Of a DNA stretch of 64,000 bases, positions 16,368-23,828 are shown piece by piece. The notes beneath the pieces are model-generated. The model saw nothing but the letters and a program-made list of their open reading frames with translations. It was not told where the DNA came from and did not search any database. The translations under genes and the position numbers were made by a program. This stretch comes from Brachybacterium sp036311905. Lineage in GTDB: Bacteria; Actinomycetota; Actinomycetes; Actinomycetales; Dermabacteraceae. The stretch is from NCBI RefSeq assembly GCF_036311905.1, contig NZ_JAZDCH010000018.1, positions 1 to 64,000 on the forward strand, in the 5' to 3' direction. How positions within the stretch are numbered: the stretch's first letter is position 1; each line of letters begins with the position of its first letter.

Positions 16368-17036
16368 ATGGCCTCGAACCCCAGCCCCTCCCCGGGCGCG
16401 TCCGCCCCGACCCCGTCGGACCCGCGTCCCGCCGCGACCCCCGGCAACCAGTGGGACGCGGCGGTCACGCGCGACGCCGCCCACGCGCAGCGGTATGCGG
16501 AGCGGTGGCGCCGCCTCGCCGCCGAGGGGAAGGACATCCTCGGGGAGGCGCGGCTGATCGACGCGATGGCCGCGCGCGGCTCGCTGATCCTCGACGCCGG
16601 CTGCGGCACGGGCCGGCTCGCGGCGCACCTGCTGCCCGCGGGGCACCGCGTGGTGGGCGTCGACCTCGACCCGGAACTGATCGCGATCGCCCGCGCCGAC
16701 CACCCCGCCGCCCGCTTCGAGACCCAGAACCTCGCCCGCCTGGATCTGCTCGACGACCAGGGAGAACGGGTGCGCGCCGATCTCGCGGTGAGCGCGGGGA
16801 ACGTCGTCGCCTTCTTCGCCGAGGCGGAGCGCCGTCCCGCCCTCGAGCGGCTGCGGGAGCACCTGGTGCCGGGCGGCCGCCTCGTGGTCGGCTTCGGCTC
16901 CGGCCGCGGCTATGCCGTCGAGGACTTCCTCGCCGACGCCGACGCGAGCGGCTTCGACCTCCACCACCGCTTCTCCACCTGGGACCTGCGCCCGCCGGCC
17001 GAGGACTTCCTGGTCGCGGTGCTCGGGAGGCGCTGA
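16368..17036 (+). CDS. Class I SAM-dependent methyltransferase
   Basis: A 222-aa methyltransferase. Motif I is LILDAGCGTGRLAAHLLPAG, motif II VVGVDLDPELIAIAR, and a post-motif LVPGGRLVVGFGSGRGY follows. The substrate is unknown. The ATG at 16368, preceded by GGGGGC, is preferred over a GTG at 16347. The gene begins 58 bp after crtEb on the same strand, so it may be read through from the crt operon, but it is not a known carotenoid gene. Confidence 0.8.
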   Translation: MASNPSPSPGASAPTPSDPRPAATPGNQWDAAVTRDAAHAQRYAERWRRLAAEGKDILGEARLIDAMAARGSLILDAGCGTGRLAAHLLPAGHRVVGVDLDPELIAIARADHPAARFETQNLARLDLLDDQGERVRADLAVSAGNVVAFFAEAERRPALERLREHLVPGGRLVVGFGSGRGYAVEDFLADADASGFDLHHRFSTWDLRPPAEDFLVAVLGRR

Positions 17037-17186
17037 GCGGGGATCGGGCAGGCGGCCATGACGGACCGCGCTGGCGATATGTCGGCGCGGGCGAGAGGAT
17101 GCAGACCCCGAAGTCGGCCGCCCGAACGGCAGGATGCTCCCACGCCCGCCGACCATCTCCCGATCCGCCCCGTCGAAGGACCCGCC

Positions 17187-17306
17187 ATGCCCCCGACCCC
17201 GCTCGGCGCCGGAGTCCGCATCGCCCTCGTGGCCGATGGCGGCTATATCTCCTGGGCCGGGGACCCCGCGCAGATCGCGGACCTGCTCGGATGGACTCGG
17301 CGGTGA
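17187..17306 (+). CDS. 39-aa small ORF coupled to a barstar-family gene
   Basis: A short ORF, MPPTPLGAGVRIALVADGG followed by YISWAGDPAQIADLLGWTRR, that I do not recognise. It has a well-spaced AAGGA 6 nt upstream of ATG 17187. Its TGA overlaps a GTG start of the barstar-like gene (GTGA), the same coupling used by sure genes in this window. That context makes it likely real. It does not resemble barnase. The 150 bp between it and the methyltransferase shows nothing else. Confidence 0.5.
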   Translation: MPPTPLGAGVRIALVADGGYISWAGDPAQIADLLGWTRR

Positions 17307-17758
17307 CCGGCGGCGAAGGGGGCGCCGACGGGGTGGGCGCGTCGGCGGCGGGCTCCGACGCCGACGGGCTGCTCCAGCTCCGGCTCGAGGGATCGCGGAT
17401 CCGCGACATCCCCTCGCTCTACGCCGAGCTGGACCGGGTGCTGATGGTCGGAGTCGACTGGCGTCTCGGCGCGAGTCTCGATGCGCTCGACGACCTGCTG
17501 CACGGCGGCTTCGGCACTCTGCACGGTCACGATCGGGCGCGCATCCTCTGGGCCGATCACCGGGTCGCGCGCGAGGCGCTCGGCGTCGAGGCGACGCGCG
17601 AGCAGCTGCTCGCCAAGCTCGCGCGACCGGACGTCTACAGCGCGGAGACGGCGCGTCGGCGCCTCGCAGCGCTCGAGGCGGGCGTGGGGCCGACGTACTT
17701 CGAGACGGTGCTCGAGGTCTTCGCGGATCACCCGCGGATCGAGCTGGTCCTGGCGTAG
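17303..17758 (+). CDS. Barstar-family ribonuclease inhibitor
   Basis: A 151-aa protein from GTG 17303 (155 aa from the ATG at 17291). The barstar signature is LRLEGSRIRDIPSLYAELDR, then DWRLGASLDALDDLLHGGFG, and the C-terminal YFETVLEVFADHPRIELVLA. Barstar binds and inhibits an extracellular barnase-like RNase before secretion. No barnase gene is visible in the window, so the partner lies elsewhere or the protein has another role. Compared with ~90-aa barstar, the central region is longer (~50 extra residues). Confidence 0.8.
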   Translation: MTGGEGGADGVGASAAGSDADGLLQLRLEGSRIRDIPSLYAELDRVLMVGVDWRLGASLDALDDLLHGGFGTLHGHDRARILWADHRVAREALGVEATREQLLAKLARPDVYSAETARRRLAALEAGVGPTYFETVLEVFADHPRIELVLA

Positions 17759-17797
17759 CGGCGGTCGGCCGGGGCCGTTGGGCCCAGGCCGTTGGGC

Positions 17798-18115
17798 TCA
17801 GTTCTGCGGCGGCAGCGCCGCGATGAGGGGGTGGTCCTTGTCGATGACGCCCATCTTGGCCGCGCCGCCGGGGGCGCCGAGGTCGTCGAAGAAGTGGACG
17901 TTCGCGTCGTAGTACTCGGCCCACTGGTCGGGGACGTCGTCCTCGTAGTAGATCGCTTCGACCGGGCACACCGGCTCGCAGGCGCCGCAGTCCACGCACT
18001 CGTCGGGCTGGATGTACAGCGACCGGGTGCCCTCGTAGATGCAGTCCACCGGGCACTCGTCCACGCAGGCGCGATCCTTCACGTCCACGCAGGGCAGGGC
18101 GATCACATAGGTCAC
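17798..18115 (-). CDS. fdxA: Seven-iron ferredoxin (3Fe-4S / 4Fe-4S)
   Basis: A 105-aa ferredoxin. The first cluster segment is CVDVKDRACVDECPVDCIY and the second CVDCGACEPVCPVEAIYYE, typical of actinobacterial FdxA that carries one 3Fe-4S and one 4Fe-4S cluster and donates electrons to P450s and other redox enzymes. The GTG start at 18115 is preceded by AAGGAG; an upstream in-frame ATG would pass through the promoter and is rejected. The promoter contains a SoxR-like box between -35 and -10. Confidence 0.92.
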   Translation of the reverse strand: MTYVIALPCVDVKDRACVDECPVDCIYEGTRSLYIQPDECVDCGACEPVCPVEAIYYEDDVPDQWAEYYDANVHFFDDLGAPGGAAKMGVIDKDHPLIAALPPQN

Positions 18116-18145
18116 GGGGGTCTCCTTCTCGACAGTCCACCCGCG

Positions 18146-18176
18146 AGCGTAGGAGTTCAAGCGCCCTTGAGGTCAA
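18146..18176 (-). promoter_or_regulatory. SoxR-type promoter of fdxA (19-bp spacer)
   Basis: On the minus strand, -35 TTGACC (18176-18171), a 19-bp spacer and -10 TACGCT (18151-18146). The spacer carries the dyad CTCAAG-GGCG-CTTGAA. A 19-bp spacer with a central CTCAAG/CTTGAG dyad is the hallmark of SoxR/MerR-activated promoters such as E. coli soxS. soxR itself lies about 180 bp away. Confidence 0.75.
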
Positions 18177-18290
18177 GCCGAAGGCCGCGCGTGAACGGGC
18201 GTGTCGGGGGTGCGACGGGCGAGGGGGCGCGGCGGGACGGCGGTTGGAGACGTCCGCGCCCTCCGCGCGGAGCCCCTTGGCGGCTAGGAT

Positions 18291-18306
18291 CTCCAGCATC
18301 CTTGAG
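18291..18306. promoter_or_regulatory. SoxR-box-like dyad upstream of soxR
   Basis: CTCCAG-CATC-CTTGAG, one mismatch from a perfect dyad, lies 47 bp before the soxR ATG and directly downstream of a -10-like TAGGAT (18285-18290). In this position a bound SoxR would repress its own gene, which is inference. Confidence 0.5.
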
Positions 18307-18352
18307 GTTCCGGGGCGGGCCGCCGCCCCCGAGGCAGGGAGGGAGGACACGG

Positions 18353-18835
18353 ATGAACACCCCGCACGAGCCGGACGAGCTGCTGACCATCGGCGAGATG
18401 GGCCGACGCACCGGCGTCGCCGCGAGCGCCCTGCGCTACTACGAGGACCTGGGCCTGATCGCTTCGGTGCGCAGTGCCGGCAACCAGCGCCGCTACCCCC
18501 GTCACATGCTGCGGCGCGTCTCCCTCATCACCGTCGCGAAGCGGCTCGGCATGCCACTGTCCGATGTGGACGAGGCCTTCGGCGACGTGCCCATGGATTC
18601 CACGCCCTCGCATGCCGACTGGCAGCGCGCCTCCCGCCGGTGGAAGGCGCGGCTCGAGGATCGCCGACGCGCCATCGAGCGGCTCGAGCACGAGCTGACC
18701 GGCTGCATCGGCTGCGGCTGCCTTTCCCTCAAGGCGTGCGCGCTGCTCAACCCCGACGACGCCCTCGCGGCCACCGGTGCCGGGCCCCGTCGGCTCCACG
18801 TGGAGGACGAGGACGAGGACTCGGCGGAGAGCTGA
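18353..18835 (+). CDS. soxR: Redox-sensing MerR-family activator SoxR
   Basis: A 160-aa MerR-family regulator. The N-terminal winged helix includes LTIGEMGRRTGVAASALRYY, a dimerisation helix follows, and the C-terminal 2Fe-2S ligands are CIGCGCLSLKAC, with four cysteines in the CxxCxCxxxxxC spacing of SoxR. Oxidation or nitrosylation of the cluster switches it to an activator. GGGAGGA precedes ATG 18353. It lies between fdxA and sodA, whose promoters both carry SoxR-like 19-bp spacers, so a small local oxidative-stress regulon is likely. Confidence 0.93.
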   Translation: MNTPHEPDELLTIGEMGRRTGVAASALRYYEDLGLIASVRSAGNQRRYPRHMLRRVSLITVAKRLGMPLSDVDEAFGDVPMDSTPSHADWQRASRRWKARLEDRRRAIERLEHELTGCIGCGCLSLKACALLNPDDALAATGAGPRRLHVEDEDEDSAES

Positions 18836-18925
18836 GCGGCGGGCCCGGCCGACGGTTCGGCCCACGGTCCGGGGGGCGGATCGACTGACGGCTCCGGGGA
18901 CGGATCCGCCGACGGTGAACGGCGC

Positions 18926-18956
18926 TTGACCTGAAGCGTGCTTGAACTTCTAGGGT
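18926..18956 (+). promoter_or_regulatory. SoxR-type promoter of the superoxide dismutase gene
   Basis: -35 TTGACC (18926-18931), a 19-bp spacer and -10 TAGGGT (18951-18956). The spacer reads TGAAG-CGTG-CTTGA, closely matching the fdxA promoter in position and length though the dyad is weaker. The transcript would start about 24 bp before the ribosome-binding site of sodA. Confidence 0.65.
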
Positions 18957-18986
18957 CGAGCCATCGACGTCACGAAAGGACGGACC

Positions 18987-19616
18987 ATGGCTGACTACAC
19001 GCTTCCCGATCTCGATTACGACTACGGCGCTCTGGATCCCTCGATCTCGGGCCGGATCATGGAGCTGCACCACTCCAAGCACCACGCGACTTATGTCAAG
19101 GGTGCGAACACGGCGCTGGAGAAGCTGGCGGCGGCGCGTGAGGCGAACGATTTCGGCACGGTGAACCAGCTGTCGAAGGATCTCGCCTTCAACCTCGGTG
19201 GTCACACGAACCACTCGATCTTCTGGAAGAACCTCTCCCCGGAGGGCGGCGACAAGCCGACCGGTGAGCTGGCGGCGGCGATCGACGAGTTCTTCGGGTC
19301 CTTCGATGCGTTCCGCGCGCACTTCACGGCCGCGGCGCTGGGGATCCAGGGCTCGGGCTGGGCGGTGCTCGCGTATGAGCCGGCCGGTGGGAACCTGGTG
19401 ATCGAGCAGTTCTACGATCAGCAGAACGGGGTGCCGGTGGCGACGATCCCGCTGTTCCAGCTGGATATGTGGGAGCACGCGTTCTACCTGGATTACCAGA
19501 ACGTGAAGGCTGATTACGTGAAGGCGGTCTGGAACATCGTGAACTGGGCGGATGTCCAGGCGCGGTTCGAGAACGCGCGGGCGAACGCGAGCACGATCGT
19601 GGTGCCCGGCGCCTGA
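18987..19616 (+). CDS. sodA: Superoxide dismutase (Mn/Fe family)
   Basis: A 209-aa Mn/Fe superoxide dismutase. The four metal ligands are visible: His in MELHHSKHH, His in GGHTNHSIFW, and Asp and His in QLDMWEHAFY. The C-terminal NIVNWADVQARFENAR is standard. Cytoplasmic; it converts superoxide to peroxide and oxygen. Metal preference cannot be settled by eye. GAAAGGA precedes ATG 18987. The promoter carries a SoxR-like 19-bp spacer, and a hairpin terminator follows at 19681. Confidence 0.96.
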   Translation: MADYTLPDLDYDYGALDPSISGRIMELHHSKHHATYVKGANTALEKLAAAREANDFGTVNQLSKDLAFNLGGHTNHSIFWKNLSPEGGDKPTGELAAAIDEFFGSFDAFRAHFTAAALGIQGSGWAVLAYEPAGGNLVIEQFYDQQNGVPVATIPLFQLDMWEHAFYLDYQNVKADYVKAVWNIVNWADVQARFENARANASTIVVPGA

Positions 19617-19680
19617 TCCGCTCTGCGGCACGGGTCAGCAGTGATCGGTGCCGTGCGCGCCCGGTGCGCGCTGATCTCGG

Positions 19681-19712
19681 ACGGTCGGTCCCTCTCCGGA
19701 GGGGCCGACCGT
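19681..19712 (+). terminator. Hairpin terminator of sodA
   Basis: A 14-bp stem (19681-19694 with 19699-19712, one G-T pair) closes a 4-nt loop about 65 bp after the sodA stop. It directly abuts the 77-bp repeat copy 1. Confidence 0.75.
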
Positions 19713-19714
19713 TC

Positions 19715-19791
19715 CTGCTGAAAGACCGCGCGTGGCGTGACCTCAAGGCCGGAGAGGCGGTGAGGTCACGCCAGGCACGGAATTCCAGCAG
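19715..19791. repeat. 77-bp dispersed palindromic element, copy 1
   Basis: Begins CTGCTGAAA and ends TTCCAGCAG. The core TGGCGTGACCT ... AGGTCACGCCA is an inverted repeat inside the outer CTGCTG/CAGCAG arms. Two further copies of identical length lie at 31850 and 38990. This copy sits between the convergent sodA and AMIN-like genes. Its outer arms differ slightly from copies 2 and 3. Confidence 0.85.
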
Positions 19792-19840
19792 CCCCGGGCC
19801 GAGCCGAGCGGCGCGGGGAGGGGTCAGCGAGGTCGTCCGC

Positions 19841-20386
19841 TCACCAGCGATGGGCGACGTCGATGACGATCCGGGACCCGTCACCGGGACCCGGCAGGAC
19901 GAAGACCCGCATCGGCAGACGGGCGCGGACGCCCAGGCCGATCGTGGTCTCGCCCTCGAAGCTCCCGGCCAGGGCGACCTGCCGGAAGGTGGTGTATCCC
20001 GAGACGCCCACCGCGGTGTTGGGACGGGCGGGGGAGTAGGTCGCACGGCCGCGGTCGTCATAGGCCGGGGCGAGGATCACGACCTCGAGGTCCGCGGCAC
20101 CCGCGAGGGGGACGACGGACCCGGAGCCGGGACGGTGCACCGCGCTGACGTACCGGACCGAGTAGCCCGAGACCGCGCCGTCGAGATCGACGACGAGACG
20201 GTCATAGCAGGCGTGTCGGCCGGTGCGCAGGTCGGTGAGCGGGGCCGTGGACATGCCGGCCCGAGTCTTCTGCAGGGACCCCCAGGTGATGCCGCAGAAC
20301 GGTGCGGCATCCGCTGCGAGCGGAGCGGTCATGCCCAGACCGACGAAGAGCGCGAGACTCGCGAGGACCGTGAGGAACCTCTTCAT
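19841..20386 (-). CDS. Secreted AMIN-like domain protein
   Basis: A 181-aa exported protein. The signal peptide is MKRFLTVLASLALFVGLG with cleavage likely after ADAA. The mature part starts CGITWGSLQKT, has ACYDRLVVDLDG in the middle, and ends VFVLPGPGDGSRIVIDVAHRW. This pattern matches the AMIN-like actinobacterial secreted family, thought to bind cell-wall components. Function is unproven. The two cysteines (start of the mature protein and ACYD) could form a disulfide. AAGGAGG precedes the start. Confidence 0.75.
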   Translation of the reverse strand: MKRFLTVLASLALFVGLGMTAPLAADAAPFCGITWGSLQKTRAGMSTAPLTDLRTGRHACYDRLVVDLDGAVSGYSVRYVSAVHRPGSGSVVPLAGAADLEVVILAPAYDDRGRATYSPARPNTAVGVSGYTTFRQVALAGSFEGETTIGLGVRARLPMRVFVLPGPGDGSRIVIDVAHRW

Positions 20387-20588
20387 GGCTGCCTCCTTCG
20401 TGGCCCGGCCGCGGCCCGGACGGCAGCGGCCGTGGACACATCATCCTCCGCCCGAAATGCCGGATCCAGTGACCAGTCGGTCATGACCACCGAATCGTGA
20501 CCTGCGGGGATGGTGCCTTCGAGACCGGCCGACGGGCGAGGGTCCTCGGTCCCGCGGGCGGGCGTCGGCCCCTGGCACGATGGGGCCC

Positions 20589-21083
20589 ATGACCGTGCTC
20601 GTCGCCTACGCGACCCACTCCGGAGCCACCCGCACCCTCGCCGAGACGATCGCCGAGGCACTCGTCGGCGCCGGCCTGCCCGCCGTCGCCGCCGACGTCG
20701 CCGACGACCCGGACCCGGGGGCGCGCAGCGCCGTCGTCGCGGGCTCCGCCGTGCGGGCCGAGAGCCTCGAGAAGAGCTTCGTCCGCTGGACGCAGCGCCA
20801 TGACGACGCCCTCGCCGCCGCGCCGTTCGCCCTGTTCACCTGCTCCGGCTCCGCCTCGGACCCGGCGAAGAAGGGTCGGCAGAAGGCCCTGGACCGCTTC
20901 CTCGCGCAGACCCCGCTCACGCCCGTCGCGACGCGGAACCTGCCCGGGTGGGTGCTCTTCGACCGCATCCCGGCGCACGAGCAGCTGCTGCTGCGGTCGA
21001 TGCGCACGCCGACCGGCGACTTCCGCGACCTCGACGCCACCGCCGCCTGGGCCGTCGAGATCGCCCCGCTGCTGCGCGGCTGA
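20589..21083 (+). CDS. Flavodoxin-domain protein (HemG-like)
   Basis: A 164-aa cytoplasmic flavodoxin-fold protein. The FMN phosphate loop is LVAYATHSGATRTLAETIAE. Overall layout resembles menaquinone-dependent protoporphyrinogen oxidase HemG and related flavodoxins (DRIPAHEQLLLRSM near the C-terminus). The electron partner is unknown. Start at ATG 20589; another ATG 9 bp upstream is possible. It converges on pdxT, with a 16-bp triple repeat between. Confidence 0.75.
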   Translation: MTVLVAYATHSGATRTLAETIAEALVGAGLPAVAADVADDPDPGARSAVVAGSAVRAESLEKSFVRWTQRHDDALAAAPFALFTCSGSASDPAKKGRQKALDRFLAQTPLTPVATRNLPGWVLFDRIPAHEQLLLRSMRTPTGDFRDLDATAAWAVEIAPLLRG

Positions 21084-21112
21084 CCGAAGGGCGGACGACG
21101 GGGGCGGCCTCC

Positions 21113-21160
21113 CGACGGGTCCCGCTATCGACGGGTCCCGCTATCGACGGGTCCCGCCAT
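21113..21160. repeat. Three tandem copies of a 16-bp unit
   Basis: CGACGGGTCCCGCTAT at 21113-21128 and 21129-21144, then a third copy at 21145-21160 with one change (CCAT for CTAT). It lies in the short space between convergent flavodoxin and pdxT genes. A slippage-type minisatellite. Confidence 0.9.
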
Positions 21161-21169
21161 CGACCGGAT

Positions 21170-21841
21170 TCACCGTCGGCGGACGGACTCCAGGAACAGC
21201 TCGTGGAAGCGGGTCTCCCCGGCCGACTCCGGATGGAAGGCGAGGCCGAGCACCGCGCCCTGCCGCGCCCCGACGATCCGTCCGTCGGGCAGGGTCGCCA
21301 CGGCGCGCGCGGCCGGGCCGAGCTCCTCGATCAGCGGCGCACGGATGAACACCGCCCGCACCGGCGGACCCTCGAGGTCCGGCACCACCAGGTCCGTCTC
21401 GAAGGACTCCGTCTGCCGCCCGAAGGCGTTGCGCCGCACCGTCGCGTCGAGTCCGCCGAAGGTCTCCTGACCGGGGCCGCCGTCGCGCAGACGCTCCGCC
21501 AGCTGGATGAGGCCCGCGCAGGTGCCGAGCACCGGCAGCCCGCCCGCGATCGCTGCCCGCAGCGGTTCGTGCAGGCCGGAGAGCCGGGCGAGCCGATCGA
21601 TCACCGTCGACTCGCCGCCGGGGATGACGAGGCCGTCGACGGCCGCGAGCTCGGCCGGGCGGCGCACCGTCTCGACCTGCGCCCCGAGGGCGGTGAGGAC
21701 CCGTCGGTGCTCGCGCACGTCGCCCTGCAGGGCGAGGATGCCGATCCGCAGGCCGGTGCCCGGGGCGCCGTCCGACGAGGTGCCGGCCGACGGCGCGGTG
21801 ACTGGGGGCCGGGGCGCCGGGGAGAGGGGCGCGCCGCTCAC
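21170..21841 (-). CDS. pdxT: PLP synthase glutaminase subunit PdxT
   Basis: A 223-aa class I glutaminase that feeds ammonia to PdxS. The nucleophile is in GTCAGLIQLAE, the N-terminal GILALQGDVREHRRVL is typical, and the His/Glu of the triad are in LAFHPESAGETRFH. The N-terminal ~30 residues before RIGILALQGD are a Pro/Ser-rich extension. The GTG start overlaps the pdxS stop (GTGA), so glutaminase and synthase subunits are translationally coupled. Confidence 0.93.
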   Translation of the reverse strand: MSGAPLSPAPRPPVTAPSAGTSSDGAPGTGLRIGILALQGDVREHRRVLTALGAQVETVRRPAELAAVDGLVIPGGESTVIDRLARLSGLHEPLRAAIAGGLPVLGTCAGLIQLAERLRDGGPGQETFGGLDATVRRNAFGRQTESFETDLVVPDLEGPPVRAVFIRAPLIEELGPAARAVATLPDGRIVGARQGAVLGLAFHPESAGETRFHELFLESVRRR

Positions 21842-22761
21842 CAGCCGCGCTCGGCCAGGCGATGCGGGGCGGGGAGGTCGGCGACGTTGATGCCCACCAT
21901 CGCCTCGCCGAGCCCGCGCGAGACGTCGGCGATGACCGCGGCGTCGTCGAAGAAGGTCGTCGCCTTGACGACCGCGGCCGCGCGCTTCGCGGGCTCGCCG
22001 GACTTGAAGATCCCCGAGCCGACGAACACCCCGTCGGCCCCCAGCTGCATCATCATCGCGGCGTCGGCCAGGGGTTTGACACCGACCACCCCGCGCACAA
22101 GAACCGGCAGCGCATGAGCCTCCGCGACCTCCTTGACCAGCGCGTACGGCGCCTGGAGGTCCTTCGCGGCGAGGTAGAGCTCGTCCTCGGAGCGGGCGGC
22201 GAGGGCCCGGATCTCGGCGGTGATGGTGCGGATGTGCTTCGTCGCCTCGGAGACGTCGCCGGTGCCGGCCTCGCCCTTGGAGCGGATCATCGCCGCGCCC
22301 TCGGTGATGCGGCGCAGCGCCTCGCCGAGGTTCGTCGCCCCGCACACGAAGGGCACGGTGAAGCGGTGCTTGTCGATGTGGTGGACGTAGTCGGCGGGAG
22401 AGAGCACCTCGGACTCGTCGATGAAGTCGACGCCCAGTTCCTGCAGCACCTGCGCCTCGACGAAGTGGCCGATGCGGGCCTTCGCCATCACCGGGATGGA
22501 GACGGCCGCGATGATGCCGTCGATCATGTCCGGGTCGCTCATGCGGGAGACGCCGCCCTGGGCGCGGATGTCGGCGGGGACCCGCTCGAGGGCCATGACG
22601 GCGACGGCGCCGGCGTCCTCGGCGATCTTCGCCTGCTCGGGGGTGACGACGTCCATGATGACGCCGCCCTTCAGCATCTCGGCGAGACCGCGCTTGACGG
22701 TGCCGGTGCCGGTCGCGGCAGCGGGGGAGGAGGTGGGGGCAGGGGTGACGTCACTGGTCAC
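21838..22761 (-). CDS. pdxS: PLP synthase subunit PdxS
   Basis: A 307-aa (beta/alpha)8 PLP synthase lyase subunit making pyridoxal 5'-phosphate from ribose 5-phosphate, glyceraldehyde 3-phosphate and ammonia. KRGLAEMLKGGVIMDVVTPE and GAVAVMALERVP are diagnostic. The extreme C-terminus is GLGEAMVGINVADLPAPHR. GTG 22761 is chosen because GAAGGAA precedes it; an ATG 69 bp upstream has no such site. First gene of pdxST. Confidence 0.93.
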   Translation of the reverse strand: MTSDVTPAPTSSPAAATGTGTVKRGLAEMLKGGVIMDVVTPEQAKIAEDAGAVAVMALERVPADIRAQGGVSRMSDPDMIDGIIAAVSIPVMAKARIGHFVEAQVLQELGVDFIDESEVLSPADYVHHIDKHRFTVPFVCGATNLGEALRRITEGAAMIRSKGEAGTGDVSEATKHIRTITAEIRALAARSEDELYLAAKDLQAPYALVKEVAEAHALPVLVRGVVGVKPLADAAMMMQLGADGVFVGSGIFKSGEPAKRAAAVVKATTFFDDAAVIADVSRGLGEAMVGINVADLPAPHRLAERGW

Positions 22762-22826
22762 AGAGGTGTTCCTTCGTCGCTCGCGCGGCGCGGGCCGACG
22801 CTCCGTGCGCGTCGCCCCTCCCTGCA

Positions 22827-22833
22827 CCACTTT
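22827..22833 (-). promoter_or_regulatory. Partial PdxR-box-like site upstream of pdxS
   Basis: On the minus strand AAAGTGGTGCA begins at 22833, about 70 bp before the pdxS start. The corynebacterial PdxR motif, as recalled, begins AAAGTGG followed by W and CTA, so only the first half fits well. It lies next to TAGATC and CCTTTTGG, the only AT-richer stretch in the pdxS promoter region. Confidence 0.35.
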
Positions 22834-22975
22834 GATCTAGGCCAAAAGGTAGCACGGGGTGGCGGGAGTGGTCACGAGAGGGCCGCGAGGGTGCGCGGTC
22901 CGGGCTCCCTGCCACATCCCGCGCCGTGACGCCGCCTAGTGGACGAATGGAGATGCGCCCTCACCGGGAGGAAGA

Positions 22976-23818
22976 ATGTCAGCGCGACATGCACCGTCCC
23001 CCTCACGAGAGCGGCCGATGAACCAGTCACTCCCCGATGCAGCCTCGGCCCTCCTCGCCGCCCTCCAGCGAGGGGACCATGACGCTGTGGTCGAGCTGCT
23101 CGAACCGTTCCCCGCGCAGGAGCGCACGGCGCTGCGCAGGAGCGTGATGGGGAGCGCGAACGCGATCCTCGGCGCCCCGACCGGGGCCCGGGACCCCGAA
23201 GGTCGGTGGCGCGGCGCCCTGAGCGGCCGGCACGGGTACGCGGCGCAGACGGCGCTGCTCGCGACCGCCTCGCTCCCCCAGGCGCTGCGGCAGCGCACCT
23301 TCGACGGGCCCGTGGCGCGCGACCACCTCCCGAGACTGTTCCCGGAGGACCTCCCCGCCTTCGTCGAGGCGTTCTCGACGCGGTTCCTCACAAACCCGAA
23401 AGCCTGGGACGGCAACCGCGGCATCGAGGCGATGTTCGACTGGGCGCAGTCTGGACTCGTCGAGCCACCCACGCAGCAGGGCGCCGTGCTGATTCTGATC
23501 TGCTGGGCTGCCTGGCCCTCGCCCTGGGCCTACCTCCGGAGGCGCCCCGTCCTCCTCCGCACGACGCTCCCGCGACTCTTCGAGACCCCGGGGATCAAGG
23601 GAGCGTCGGCAGCGCAGCGCGACGACACCGGTCCGGGCCCGCGCCTGGACGCCTCCGTCATCCCCCGGCTCATCCGCGAGGGGGAATTGCAGCGCGACGA
23701 GGTCCTCGCCTGGTGCCGGACGGCGCTCGCCGTCGAGCGCAGCGAGTACGAGCACCGCTGGTTCCGGGCGCTCGCGGCGCGGGTCGCGACACTGCCCGTG
23801 CCTCCGGGCCCGCCCTAG
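22976..23818 (+). CDS. Hypothetical protein, possibly DUF6493-like
   Basis: A 280-aa cytoplasmic protein I do not firmly recognise. A helical N-terminus (ALLAALQRGDHDAVVELLEPF) and a mid-region FEAMFDWAQSGL-type segment recall the N-terminal part of long DUF6493-type proteins, but the length is much shorter, so this may be a truncated or distant member. Start at ATG 22976 follows GGGAGG; ATG 23018 is an alternative. It ends 10 bp before the MocR regulator start, so the two are probably co-transcribed. Confidence 0.6.
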   Translation: MSARHAPSPSRERPMNQSLPDAASALLAALQRGDHDAVVELLEPFPAQERTALRRSVMGSANAILGAPTGARDPEGRWRGALSGRHGYAAQTALLATASLPQALRQRTFDGPVARDHLPRLFPEDLPAFVEAFSTRFLTNPKAWDGNRGIEAMFDWAQSGLVEPPTQQGAVLILICWAAWPSPWAYLRRRPVLLRTTLPRLFETPGIKGASAAQRDDTGPGPRLDASVIPRLIREGELQRDEVLAWCRTALAVERSEYEHRWFRALAARVATLPVPPGPP

Positions 23819-23828
23819 ACTCGCTCCC

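Noticed and set aside
17037..17186. Longer version of the 39-aa ORF starting at 17058
   Set aside because: The added residues are low-complexity Arg/Pro-rich, whereas the ATG at 17187 has a well-placed ribosome-binding site.
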